Assembly: GCA_963845695.1 (NCBI GenBank)
Contig: CAWJTQ010000010.1
Location: 467,179-531,178, forward strand
Reading direction: 5' to 3'
Origin: CAWJTV01 sp963845695
Lineage (GTDB): Bacteria > Planctomycetota > Planctomycetia > Isosphaerales > Isosphaeraceae
Length of the DNA stretch: 64,000 nucleotides
Part shown: piece after piece, positions 1 to 8,678 of the stretch
Layout of the letters: each line of letters starts with the position of its first letter
Numbering within the stretch: position 1 is the first letter of the stretch
The notes under the pieces: model-generated
What the model was told of the DNA's origin: nothing
What the model saw: only the letters and a program-made list of their open reading frames with translations
The model's database searches: none
Program-made: the position numbers and the translations under genes

Positions 1-1
1 G

Positions 2-848
2 GCACGCTCCGGCGCAGAATCCGGTACCCCAACGCGCACGGTTGCTTCCTCACCCCTGGCCCCCGACGGCAAGACCGTCGCGACCTCGGACGTTCCGTAC
101 GCAGGGGACTTCGGCGAGGACAAAATTCGCCTGTACGATGTCGAGACCGGTGAGCCGGTGCTCACACTCGAACCCCTCGACGACCGAGCCCACGTGCTGG
201 CGTTCTCACCGGACGGGACCAAGCTCCTCACCGGCTTCCAGCGGGGCCACTCCCCGTTGGTCGCCGGATGGGAAACGGCTCCTGTTCGTGCGGCGTAGCG
301 AGTCCGAGCCTGGGCGAGAGCCCGACATCTACGTCATCAACGCGGATGGGACCAACGAGCGGAAGCTCCGAGCCGGGCGCTGGCCGGACTGGTCCCCGGA
401 TGGAAGGCAAATCGTCTTTTCGCGGGGCGGATTGCCGGGCGGCGGCGCGAAGGTGGAGGCCAGGATCTTCATCTGCGACGCGAAGGGTGCGGGCAGCAAG
501 GAGATCGCTCTGGGAGATTGCCCGAGCTGGTCTCCCGACGGGAAGTCGATCGCCTGCTGCTACCGGGAGGCCAACGGTTCTCCCGAGATCCACATTGTGG
601 ACCTGAAGACGAAACGATCGAAGACGGCGGGCATCGGCTGGTTTCGCGCCAACTGGACGCCGGATGGGAAGTTCGTCGTCGCCAATGGCTTCACCGAGCG
701 GTACGTCATGGTCAAACTCTCGGTGGAAAACCCCGGTCAGCCACCGACCCAGGTGTTCTCCCAGTTCGAAGAGGCTCTCTCACCCTGTCCGTCGTCGGAC
801 GGTCAGTATTTCATCTTCCTCGCCAAGCGACCGAAGAAGAGCAACTGA
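2..848 (+). pseudogene. beta-propeller (WD40/TolB-type) protein, 5' truncated and frame-disrupted
   Basis: Two propeller-repeat stretches lie in different frames. Bases 2-~240 read as a WD40-like blade (LAPDGKTVATSD, KIRLYDVETGEPVLTLEP, LAFSPDGTKLLTGF) in the frame that stops at 296-298. From about 240 to 848 a second frame reads TolB/PD40-type blades (WSPDGKRLLFVRR, WPDWSPDGRQIVFSRGG, CPSWSPDGKSIACCYRE). The gene enters from the left edge, so its start is not visible. WD40/PD40 proteins are scaffolds or periplasmic sensors; no enzymatic domain is seen. The switch happens inside a blade boundary, so it could be a one-base indel in a single gene or a recombination junction between two propeller genes. 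Family assignment is firm; the identity of the intact protein is not. Confidence 0.6.
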
Positions 849-894
849 TCGTGAAGAGATCGGTCACAAACCGGGAAAGATGACCAGGTGGGGT

Positions 895-1001
895 GGAAAC
901 GGGAACATTTCTAAATATCGCGGCAAGATGCACAATCCAGCGAAGGCCATCTCTCCCAGGTTGCCCATACCACGGCATTATTTAATAATGTCCCCGTTTC
1001 C
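895..1001. repeat. REP-like inverted repeat of the AAACGGGGACATT type
   Basis: GGAAACGGGAACATT (895-909) is inverted, with one mismatch, as AATGTCCCCGTTTCC (987-1001), separated by about 77 bases of AT-richer spacer. The same AAACGGGGACA core recurs at about 8560, 32060, 48360 and 49340, which marks it as a dispersed intergenic element. Such cores are often associated with REP/RAYT-type (Y1 transposase) elements; no RAYT gene is in this window. Confidence 0.6.
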
Positions 1002-1157
1002 GGCCCCTCGTCAAACTATCAATACATCTTAACATAATTATATTAGTTTAAATTGCGTGCGTCTTGAAGTTTCGGTCGCCCGTGACGGGCGACCGAGCGG
1101 GCCCTTTCCGATTCTCGTCTCCGGGCTTTCGCCCACTTTCCTCACTTTGCGAGTTCG

Positions 1158-2375
1158 TCAAACGATCGCCCGCAAGGCGTCGAGCAGCTTGGTGCCGATC
1201 GGCGAGCCCCAGCCGGTCACCGCATCGTAGCCTTGCTGGGCCGAGTAGCCACCGATCGCGGCCGAGCTGTTGTTGCCCTTGGTGATGTCTTTACACACCG
1301 AGGCGCCTACCGGCCGGCCGTCGGAGCCGTTTTGATAGAACACTGGGGTCAGGTAACCAGCCCGCTTGTCAGGCCCCTTTTCCTTGGCGAGAATGGCGTT
1401 GATCCGCGCGATGAGCGCTGCCCACAAAGGTGTCGCCCCACTGGTACCGCCCACGGGACCCCCGCTCCCTCGCAGTACGGAGAAGTAACCCACGTCCACG
1501 CCATTGTTGGCTGCGTGCGCGGCGACGTCCGGAACGATCCGACCCGAGTTCCCGCCGGGATCAACCGAGTTGATCGTGATCGCGCTTTGAAACGCCGGAC
1601 GATCGAACTTCGCGCTCACGCCGCCGCCGGTGGCACCACCGGTCCCGGTGCCGCCCTGGAAGTGGCGGCGCCCGTTTCCGTCCTTCCAGGTGACTTCCGT
1701 CACGCTCCCTTGATTGAATCGGAGATCTGTTCCCCCGACGGAAAGGACGAACGGGCTCGATGAGGGAAACTCAACGTGGGCCATTCCGTCGAGTACGCTT
1801 GGGTCTCCGCTGTCAGTCTGGGCGGCTGATCCGTCGTCTCCCGAGGAGACGCAGACGGTGATGCCCATCATTGCAGCTTCTTGGAAACTTTCGTTAATCT
1901 TCTCAATCGTGCCGTCCTGCCAGAACGCGTCGTCCTCGTTCAGCCCATAGCTGATGGAGAGGATGAATGGGCGGTTGAGGTCGTCGTGGATGGCCATCCC
2001 CAGGATGTCGACCCAGGCCCTTTCATCGAATTGCGGCGAGCCGAAGTAGACGACTTGCGTGGCGCCGGGACAGGCCCCGGCGATCACTTCGACGTCGAGC
2101 ATCACTTCGCCGGAGACGTTCAGGTCGTTGGGGTCTTGGGGAGTATCGTCCACGCTGACCACCTTAACCGTCGGCACAGACACTCCCACATCATTGCAGA
2201 ACTGCTGGAGATCGCGCCGACGGAGCCCGCCCCCGAACTCCAAGATTCCGATCACCTCACCGGCGCCATCGCCGGGTGGAAAGCCATAGGCTTCCGCCAA
2301 CAGCTCCGGGAAATAACCGTTGTCATCCGGGTTAGTGGTGGTCAACTGGGCGGGGGCGCAGTCGGTAGCGGTCAA
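1158..2375 (-). CDS. S53 family peptidase (kumamolisin-like), catalytic domain
   Basis: Sedolisin/kumamolisin-type serine-carboxyl endopeptidase, normally secreted and self-activated at acidic pH. The catalytic signature is complete: Glu90 and Asp94 in GEVMLDVEVIAG, the oxyanion Asp180 in SSGDDG, and nucleophile Ser312 in GGTSGATPLW. The C-terminal KDITKG and YDAVTGWGSP segments match the family's calcium-site region. The frame opens at a TTG whose TTGA overlaps the stop of the upstream prodomain frame (2372-2375), with no good ribosome site of its own. Reading through upstream gives further protein-like sequence (QPTNASAPWL), so prodomain and peptidase were most likely one gene of about 560 residues broken by a one-base frame change; coupled re-initiation is the alternative. 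Confidence 0.85.
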   Translation of the reverse strand: MTATDCAPAQLTTTNPDDNGYFPELLAEAYGFPPGDGAGEVIGILEFGGGLRRRDLQQFCNDVGVSVPTVKVVSVDDTPQDPNDLNVSGEVMLDVEVIAGACPGATQVVYFGSPQFDERAWVDILGMAIHDDLNRPFILSISYGLNEDDAFWQDGTIEKINESFQEAAMMGITVCVSSGDDGSAAQTDSGDPSVLDGMAHVEFPSSSPFVLSVGGTDLRFNQGSVTEVTWKDGNGRRHFQGGTGTGGATGGGVSAKFDRPAFQSAITINSVDPGGNSGRIVPDVAAHAANNGVDVGYFSVLRGSGGPVGGTSGATPLWAALIARINAILAKEKGPDKRAGYLTPVFYQNGSDGRPVGASVCKDITKGNNSSAAIGGYSAQQGYDAVTGWGSPIGTKLLDALRAIV

Positions 2376-2836
2376 CCAAGGCGCCGATGCATTCGTCGGT
2401 TGTCCAAACCGTACACCGCCGTGACGATTCCATCTAATTCCATGGGGATCTGAAGCATGCCGGAGCGACCTCGGTAGTCGCCTCGCTCATGCGCGTACTC
2501 GAACAGCTTGACCTTGAACACGTCTTCCAGAACCTTGATGGGCCCTGCCACCTGCACGCTGCGACTCGCCTGGCTCTCGCCGATTACCTCGAGCCCGTAC
2601 TTGGTCATGGCGGCCCTCACGTTTGCGATGTCGGTGTCGTTCGCACCATACTTGGCGGCGAGCTCTTTGCGGGTCATCGGCGCGGCCGGGCGCGCCGGCA
2701 ACGCGGGCAGCGGCGCTTTGCGACGAAGCTTGAGAGTGAGCTCGACTCGCTCGTTCGGGTTGCAATGGCCCTTCATCTTTGAGCCGGGGAGTAGACGTCG
2801 TCGGCTCCCAGGAATGGGAGCGTGGGTTGCGCTCAT
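2372..2836 (-). CDS. pro-kumamolisin activation domain of the S53 peptidase
   Basis: 154 residues matching the inhibitory prodomain of S53 peptidases: NERVELTLKLRRK at the start, MTRKELAAKYGA in the middle, VLEDVFKVKLFEY and VTAVYGLDNRR at the end, where the family reads into a linker and then the catalytic domain. The start at 2836 is preceded by an AAGGAGA ribosome site seven bases away. No Sec signal peptide is visible, as is common in kumamolisins. The domain stops at 2372 exactly where the catalytic frame begins. Prodomains chaperone folding and are cleaved off at low pH; supplied as a separate polypeptide it could in principle still act in trans, but a sequence or mutational frameshift is the simpler reading. 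Confidence 0.8.
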   Translation of the reverse strand: MSATHAPIPGSRRRLLPGSKMKGHCNPNERVELTLKLRRKAPLPALPARPAAPMTRKELAAKYGANDTDIANVRAAMTKYGLEVIGESQASRSVQVAGPIKVLEDVFKVKLFEYAHERGDYRGRSGMLQIPMELDGIVTAVYGLDNRRMHRRLG

Positions 2837-2924
2837 GCGACTTCTCCTTGAGAAACGGATCAGAGATAACGCTCGTCGTACAACATTCAGATCAAGAATT
2901 CTCCACCCTAGCGAAAAGATTCCA

Positions 2925-3219
2925 AGAAATCTGAGACTTCTCGCCGAACACCACCGGGATTTGCCCCGAAGGGGGCGAGACAAATCAGCCCGGGGCAACG
3001 CCCCGGGAACCGAGGAACCGCCACGAAAGAGCCCTGACAGGGCGGCACAGGCGATCGCCCCGACCCGGCTTGTAACGCCCGTTCAGGGCTCGGCTGGGGG
3101 AGCGTGATCGCTCTCCCGGGGCGTTGCCCCGGGCTGGTCTGTTTCGGCCCCTTTGGGGCGGGAATTCGCCGCGCCTGGCCCCGACTCCGGCGGTGATGAG
3201 CGAAGAGTCTCAGAAATCT
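2925..3219. repeat. fold-back (MITE-like) repeat, copy 1
   Basis: A 295-bp element. Its ends are imperfect inverted copies: AGAAATCTGAGACTTCTCGC on the left, and AGATTTCTGAGACTCTTCGC when the right end is reverse-complemented. Inside lie nested palindromes: GCCCCGAAGGGGGC, CCCGGGGCAACGCCCCGGG, its inverse CCCGGGGCGTTGCCCCGGG, and GGCCCCTTTGGGGCGGG. A second copy of 292 bp with the same order of blocks occurs at 49931-50222. No coding capacity is evident. Non-autonomous mobility is inferred from the shared ends, not shown. Confidence 0.75.
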
Positions 3220-3426
3220 CCGAGATTTCTTCTGACGGACGACTCGTGCTCGGTACACTTCGGGTGGTCGATTCGGCAGATCGGAGCGCGCGTGTCAACT
3301 CGGGCACGAGTTTGCCGCTGCCTGGTCTGCGCGCTTTTCGAGCTGTCTTTTGCGAATTGTTCGGCGCTTGTCGGCAAGCGCAGCGACAAGTCTGACACCT
3401 TTCACGACCTCAAGCACCTTCAAAGG

Positions 3427-3699
3427 TCGCTCGCCAGGATTGCCATCCGGGAGATGGACCACCTGTTCAACGTCCAGCGCGTGTTGATAGCGCTATCGCA
3501 GGAGGGGTTTTTCGACCGGCCGAACTTTCCTCTGACTTCTTACCAAACCGATTTCTACTCGTTTCGTTCCAGCTTGAGCCGCTCTCCGAGGGGTAGGTGA
3601 GAAAATACGTGGCCACCGAAAGTCCCGCCGATAATCTTGGCCCGATTGATCCGTCCCAGCTCAGCGACACTGACCGAGCAACCCTCGCCGACGCCATGC
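3427..3699 (+). pseudogene. decayed copy of the VioB-like ferritin-fold gene
   Basis: A fragment homologous to residues of about 96-190 of the intact gene at 5428-7293. RIAIREMDHLFNVQRVLIAL aligns with RAIALQEMDHLASVENMLIA, then FFDRPNFPL with YFDRANFPI, then RKYVATESP with SKYVSVESP. The match changes frame near 3568 and then crosses an in-frame TAG at about 3591, and both ends of the gene are missing. The metal-binding EMDH motif is retained. The intact paralogue starts only 1.7 kb downstream, so this is probably the debris of a tandem duplication. Unlike the single-base breaks elsewhere in the window, the combination of truncation, frameshift and stop indicates genuine decay. Confidence 0.7.
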
Positions 3700-4107
3700 C
3701 TGACGGCACGGCCGCCGCGGGCCACACGATCAACAGACGGCGCGAAGCCCAAGTGCCGGCGGGATACTGGACTGGGAAATGTCGCCGTTCCGCACTCGAC
3801 AATCGGTGCCCCCGACCGGCTGACTTAACGTCCTGGAACGAATGGGACATTAACAGAAACCATCCGACCGTCTGGGGACACCCGCACAAGCAATCACGGA
3901 CCGAATCCCACGTGGCCCTGAGACTTTACCACAAATCGCATCAGAACAGCATTGCAATGGGAGAAGTCGACACTTCACTTTCTTACCGGCGCCTGATAGC
4001 CTAATTTCGGCCGAGTCAGATCGGAACCGGGATCGGCGGGTCCGGATCCGCAGGGCAAGACGAAGCGGGCTGGGAATTTGCATTTGCACGACCGGAGAGG
4101 TATTGAC
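3700..4107. other. intergenic stretch without a recognisable gene
   Basis: Between the pseudogene fragment and the next start codon I see no conserved reading frame. The piece nearest the pseudogene may be further decayed sequence of the same gene, but I cannot align it. Confidence 0.4.
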
Positions 4108-5388
4108 ATGAGCAACATAGTTATTCAGGTTAATGGGAGCAGCGCTGGCGATGGATTTCTCATCGCACCGGACGGCGAAAGAACATTCGAGGTGGCGCTT
4201 AGCCTGAGCACCAGCGACGGTACCACAGTGAACGCGACCATCGATGCGACGCCAAACGCCGCTGGGGTGACCTTGCCCGCGGGGCCTGTGAGCATTGGTC
4301 CTGTGGCCTCTACGATCTCGATCCGGGCTGCGGCCCAGAGCGCCGCTCGCGGCGACACAGTGATCAACGTCCGGGTCGGCGGGGTAGCCACGTCGTTCAA
4401 GCTGACCGCAATCCTCAACCCGGAGATCTGGTTCCGTGGGCGATTCGAAGCGAGGTTCGCGACCGACGGAGACTATTACAACAACCCGCGGGGAACCGAC
4501 GGGGGAACTCCCGGAAACGACCCTGGTCTGGGCCCTGGCTGGACGTGGGCACTCGAGGGAGAGCCGAATTTCGTGCCGGCGGACAGCGTCCCAACCACGC
4601 TCGACAAGCCGGTCGGCCGGGTCGTGCGGCTAAATAACCCGGTCGCGCTCCGGCCATTCGTCGCGCCGGTGTCGACTACCGTGATAGAGATTCACGGAGC
4701 GACCACGACCGGAACCGAGATCTTCACATCGGGCGATCCCATGATTGGCGCACCTGTAAATCTCGGGCCGAACACTTACTTCGCCTCGAACCAACCCCAG
4801 AACCCGAACGACCCACCCCCGGCTGAGAGTAATCCGGCTGGGTTCGAGGCAATGGCGCTGTTCGAGTGCCACATCGATAGCTTCTTTTCCGGCACTTCGG
4901 CGTCGGCGGCCGATCGACCGATCGCGGGCGGGTTCAACAGCCCGCTTGACTCGGCCGAAAAGGCGATCCCCCAGTTCATCGATCCGAGCACCGGTGCTCC
5001 CACGACGTTTCTCGACCAAGCGACATTCGAGCAGCGCCGGCTGCAACAGCTTCAGGCCGCGTTCAATGCTCTCAGCCCGGCTGATCGAACTGGCACGCCG
5101 GCGGGCCGCAACCTGAACACACGAATCCAGCACCTGCAAGCGAGTTCGACCTTGCCGGCGGGATGGGACGGGACGGAAGAGTACACGGGGCTCGTGAACG
5201 CCGGTGTCACCTTTCAGTCCGTTCAGTCGACCGTGCTCGATTACCTGAAAGGATTCTCAACGTTTAACTTCTCTGCAAAATTCTTCACGTTTCATAGCGA
5301 TGAATTGTGCGGGTACGTCCGCGGCATCTTGACGGCGAATGCCGCCAGTCGGGTCACGCCGATGCGCGTTTGCAGCGACTCCGGCTGA
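4108..5388 (+). CDS. uncharacterised beta-sandwich protein paired with the VioB-like gene
   Basis: 426 residues from the ATG at 4108, chosen because GGAGAGG lies nine bases upstream. The first ~100 residues (VIQVNGSSAGDGFLIAPDGE, TFEVALSLSTSDGTTVNATI) look like an Ig-like beta-sandwich. The rest has long polar stretches, an acidic-Asn-rich segment and a C-terminal FSAKFFTFHSDELCGYVRG block. There is no signal peptide and no obvious enzyme motif. The gene ends 39 bases before the ferritin-like gene on the same strand, so the two are probably co-transcribed and functionally linked. I do not recognise the family; a binding or structural partner of the downstream protein is a guess from context only. 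Confidence 0.65.
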   Translation: MSNIVIQVNGSSAGDGFLIAPDGERTFEVALSLSTSDGTTVNATIDATPNAAGVTLPAGPVSIGPVASTISIRAAAQSAARGDTVINVRVGGVATSFKLTAILNPEIWFRGRFEARFATDGDYYNNPRGTDGGTPGNDPGLGPGWTWALEGEPNFVPADSVPTTLDKPVGRVVRLNNPVALRPFVAPVSTTVIEIHGATTTGTEIFTSGDPMIGAPVNLGPNTYFASNQPQNPNDPPPAESNPAGFEAMALFECHIDSFFSGTSASAADRPIAGGFNSPLDSAEKAIPQFIDPSTGAPTTFLDQATFEQRRLQQLQAAFNALSPADRTGTPAGRNLNTRIQHLQASSTLPAGWDGTEEYTGLVNAGVTFQSVQSTVLDYLKGFSTFNFSAKFFTFHSDELCGYVRGILTANAASRVTPMRVCSDSG

Positions 5389-5427
5389 ACACGTTCATCC
5401 CAGACTGGTTCGGCGGGGGGCACGCCC

Positions 5428-7293
5428 ATGAAACAGGGCATGATGAGCCAGCTCCGCTGGACAAAGGCCGGCAGCGAGCCGCAACGGGACGGCGAGGCGT
5501 TCGCACGCCCGCCGGATCCCCAGCCAATGACATCCACCGGTCGCTGCCTTGACCTGTACGGCATTCCCGAGGTGCCGATCAAGAACGCGACACCCGCCGA
5601 GACGGCACACTTCTTGCTCAAGGCCGCCGCGGAGATCGAGCACGGGCTTCTGGTTCAGTATCTCTATGCCAAGTACTCGATCAACCCGCCACCCGTGCCT
5701 CCGAACTGGCCGAGCACGTTCAGAGCCATCGCCCTTCAGGAGATGGACCATCTCGCGTCAGTCGAAAACATGCTGATCGCTCTCAAGATCAGCGATTTCG
5801 AGCCTTACTTCGATCGCGCCAACTTTCCCATCCCGAAGGACCACGAGGCGTTCTACCCGTATGCCTTTCGGCTGGAACCGTTCACCGGAGACTCGCTGTC
5901 GAAATACGTTTCGGTGGAAAGCCCGCTGCCGTATTCCATCGAGGATGCCGCTCTGCGCGCCGAGCTCGACGCGGTGATCAAGCGTGCCGCAGCGGTCACT
6001 GGCATGAAGACGTTCGGCCACGTGGGTAGCTTGTATGCATACTTGTACTGGCTTTTCCTGAAGGACGACCACGACGACGGCCCCTGGACCGGGTTCCCGG
6101 CCGATTGGTTTCGCCGCCACCGGCCAAATTTTCATGTAAAGGCAACTGACTTTGCAACCGATCTGGCCCGGCTGGCCCAGCTTCAAATCTATTTCAGGGA
6201 AGTATCCGCCGACGACGGCAATGCTCCGAACTATCCGATGAATGGCAGCGGGTCGCACCGCTGGGTTTTCTTGGTGAGGACCGCTGACGACGCAAAGCGT
6301 GCCATCGCCCAGATCGCCATTCAGGGCGAAGGCACCGAGATGGCGATGGACTCTCACTTTCTTGAGTTCCTTACCGTGTACCGGCAACTGGCGATGTTCA
6401 CCCCTCCCAGCGGGGGCAGCATCCACCGCATGGTCCCGACGGACCCGCATCTTCGCCCCGATCCCGACACTCCTGCCGGGTTGATCGTGAACATGGTGAC
6501 GCGCCTCTGGGCGGACCTCTGCAACACGCGGTACCTCATGCTGCTCGAGGAATTGCCGCTCGTCATGTCAATCAACCGGCTCAACGATGGAGGGATGGCA
6601 AATCCCGACCGGCAAGTGTTGATTGGCGTCGGCGTTCAGACAGAGATGAGGTCTGCTATCCCCTATCTTTCAGCCAAGTTGATGACTCTTCCGCTGGACC
6701 GGGATCCGGCCGCTTTCGCTGGCCCGCCGTTCGAATTGCCCCTGGAGCCATTGCCTTCCGGCGCGGACGACCGGTGGAAAGAACTCGTCCGTCTCATCGA
6801 TGTCACGAAGAACCTCCTCGTCCAGCTTCGCGCGCTCACCGGTACTGACAAACCCACCAACCAGGATGAGGGCCTGTTTCGCAGTCTGGAGCAGGCGGAC
6901 CAAGAGCTTCTGCAAATCGTGCCCGCTGCCCATCGATCTGGCCTACCCACAGAGCATCCGATGGCCGTTTCACCGCTGACCTCCTACGCAGACGTACAAG
7001 CGATGTTCAATACGTTCGTGACGACGAACGGTATCGACCTGGGCGGGTCACCGCATGCCGCCTTCTGGTCGCTAGACTACAACGCGTTCGTGACCGGCGA
7101 CGTACCCGGTGTTGCCGGGGTGAAAATCCTTGTCAAGGGCGACGCCGACCATTCGAGCTTGGTCCAGATCCTGAAGGGGCCGATCACCGTCGGCGGGAAA
7201 GACTTCGAGCAAATGCCGACAGGCGGGCCGTTCTTGTCCGCGGACATGATCAGCGCCCTTGCCGATTGGATCAACCGCGGCTGTCCACAGTGA
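5428..7293 (+). CDS. VioB-like ferritin-fold protein (PF12902-type) with C-terminal haemless cytochrome-like tail
   Basis: 621 residues. The N-terminal part carries two ExxH motifs of a ferritin-like di-metal site: EIEH at 69-72 in AAAEIEHGLLVQYLYAKYSI and EMDH at 105-108. This pattern matches the ferritin-like domain of iminophenyl-pyruvate dimer synthases (VioB/RebD family). The last ~100 residues (GDADHSSLVQILKG, MPTGGPFLSADMIS, ADWINRGCP) resemble the distal half of a cytochrome c domain, but no CxxCH haem site is present; a SPHAAFW segment stands in the corresponding place. No signal peptide is seen. It follows the beta-sandwich gene by 39 bp. An oxidase or oxygenase role is plausible from the ExxH pair, while the substrate is unknown. 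No tryptophan-dimer pathway genes are nearby. Confidence 0.75.
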   Translation: MKQGMMSQLRWTKAGSEPQRDGEAFARPPDPQPMTSTGRCLDLYGIPEVPIKNATPAETAHFLLKAAAEIEHGLLVQYLYAKYSINPPPVPPNWPSTFRAIALQEMDHLASVENMLIALKISDFEPYFDRANFPIPKDHEAFYPYAFRLEPFTGDSLSKYVSVESPLPYSIEDAALRAELDAVIKRAAAVTGMKTFGHVGSLYAYLYWLFLKDDHDDGPWTGFPADWFRRHRPNFHVKATDFATDLARLAQLQIYFREVSADDGNAPNYPMNGSGSHRWVFLVRTADDAKRAIAQIAIQGEGTEMAMDSHFLEFLTVYRQLAMFTPPSGGSIHRMVPTDPHLRPDPDTPAGLIVNMVTRLWADLCNTRYLMLLEELPLVMSINRLNDGGMANPDRQVLIGVGVQTEMRSAIPYLSAKLMTLPLDRDPAAFAGPPFELPLEPLPSGADDRWKELVRLIDVTKNLLVQLRALTGTDKPTNQDEGLFRSLEQADQELLQIVPAAHRSGLPTEHPMAVSPLTSYADVQAMFNTFVTTNGIDLGGSPHAAFWSLDYNAFVTGDVPGVAGVKILVKGDADHSSLVQILKGPITVGGKDFEQMPTGGPFLSADMISALADWINRGCPQ

Positions 7294-7350
7294 CTCGGTT
7301 TTTCACTCGGGAAGGTCGGGGTGGAAGGTCGCAGAGAAGGTCGAAAGAGA

Positions 7351-7390
7351 AGGTCGGGGTCAGACCAGGTTTCTGGTCTGACCCCGACCT
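7351..7390. terminator. strong hairpin after the VioB-like gene
   Basis: A perfect 17-bp stem (AGGTCGGGGTCAGACCA / TGGTCTGACCCCGACCT) with a six-base GGTTTC loop, 57 bases past the stop codon. It lacks a U-run, so it is either a non-canonical terminator or a REP-type hairpin. Part of the right arm, TGGTCTGACCCCGACCTCT, is repeated directly at about 7400-7418. Confidence 0.5.
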
Positions 7391-7490
7391 CTGACCTCGT
7401 GGTCTGACCCCGACCTCTCGACCTCTCGGCCGAATGCAACCGCTCTGTTGTTTGTGGCTTCGCAGTGCCGAACAAACACACATTCCTTGA

Positions 7491-7567
7491 CGACCGTGGA
7501 TTGGTTGTGGAAGACCCGCTCGTTTCGGGGGCAGTTGGGTCTTCGGGTTCAAATCCTGCCGCTCACG
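7491..7567 (+). other. possible tRNA-Ser-like 3' fragment
   Basis: CGACC-GTGGATT-GGTTG forms a 5-bp stem with a 7-base loop reading GGA at the anticodon position. It is followed by an 8-bp GAAGACCC/GGGTCTTC arm like a long variable arm, and then by a GGG-TTCAAAT-CC T-arm-like sequence. A matching 5' acceptor strand and D-arm are not found, and the T-stem is imperfect. If real, it is a tRNA remnant (for example an integration scar); chance is possible. Confidence 0.2.
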
Positions 7568-8547
7568 TCGCCAGCTCGTGCGGCGGTAGAACCTTCTGCC
7601 GTGCAATACGTGCAAGAGTTGAGACGCCTCGTCGAACACCACCGATCTCAGCGCAGCGGGTGCGGGAAACCGGGGCAGTGCGACGATCCGACCCTCGCGT
7701 CTTCCCCCTCACTTCGGGCCAAATCGGTCGTTCTAGTAGCCCAGCCTTCCGAATTTTTAGATTTTCTCATCTCCCTCTGTGGTCCAGAGTTCCGGAGCCA
7801 ATCGCCCCGGAATCCGCGATAGGTGCATTAACGGATCTTCCAACCTGCGGTATCCTGTATAATAGAGACCATGTGTAACCGTCACCGACCGGAAACCCAG
7901 GCTGTGAGCAACGGGGCGGTGCCGCCCGCGGCGGGGCCCGTCCCCGCGATTTCGGGACTCGGCCCGAACTCGCTGGGAGCCATGGAGATCGGAGAGGGAG
8001 CCGCGGCCAAAAGTGATCTCGGAGTGCCAACCCGTGCCACGATTCTCGGCAAGTCAGGCCCTCCTCAAAGCTGGCCCCGCCCAGAACCCACGCCGGATCC
8101 GGACGTCCCGCCGGTCCGGAGTCGGGCCTCTCGGAAGGGGTCAAAGCCACCGCCCCCAGACGGTGCGGTGGTGATCGCCGAGGACGCTCAGATCACCACG
8201 ACGATTCCGGAGCCCATCTGCGTGTTCGGCATCGATTTCGCTTCCGCGATGGGATCAACGGGAATCTGGCTTCCGAGACCTTCTTGGGGAAGTCACGGCG
8301 ACAACGTATTCCAGCGTCCCGGAGGCACTGGTGCGGCTTCAATCCTCGTATGGACGGAAGTCCAAGGCGATCCCGAGGAGGCAACGTCTCGCGAAAGGGG
8401 ACATCCAGCAGGCCCCGTTCAACTTTACGGCGAGGTCTTGTCTGAGAGAGATGAGGGTGGTAAGAATTCAACGATGCATCGTGGGTCTCGTGTACCATGA
8501 TGGTGGTGAGAAAAACCCATGATGCGGGAAGGACCCTGTTTTCTTAA
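7568..8547. other. long intergenic region without a convincing gene
   Basis: A perfect TATAAT occurs at 7858-7863, eight bases before an ATG at 7871 that opens a 209-codon frame. The translation (rich in P, G, R and S) shows no conserved motif or domain and no ribosome site, and a similar-length open frame exists on the other strand, so I treat it as non-coding. A leaderless transcript or small RNA from the TATAAT box cannot be excluded. Confidence 0.35.
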
Positions 8548-8615
8548 GAGTCCCTCAAAAAACGGGGACTGGCTCCGAGTCTTCGAGGTGCCTGTCCTCC
8601 TTTTTTGAGGGACTC
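8548..8615. repeat. palindromic repeat family A, copy 1
   Basis: GAGTCCCTCAAAAAACGGGG at the left is inverted as TTTTTTGAGGGACTC at the right, with GGACTGGCTCCGAG and CGAGGTGCCTGTCC pairing imperfectly inside. The whole forms one long hairpin. Further copies are at 32045-32114 (near full-length) and 13581-13628 (partial, inverted). All three are intergenic. Confidence 0.7.
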
Positions 8616-8678
8616 CCAGGAGTGAGAACGCCTGAGGTTGCTGCCGTCTGAACGCCAATCGACAACAGGGTCATAGGG

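Noticed and set aside
7871..8500. 209-codon frame after a TATAAT box
   Set aside because: No domain, odd composition and equally long frame on the other strand; kept only as a note on the intergenic region.
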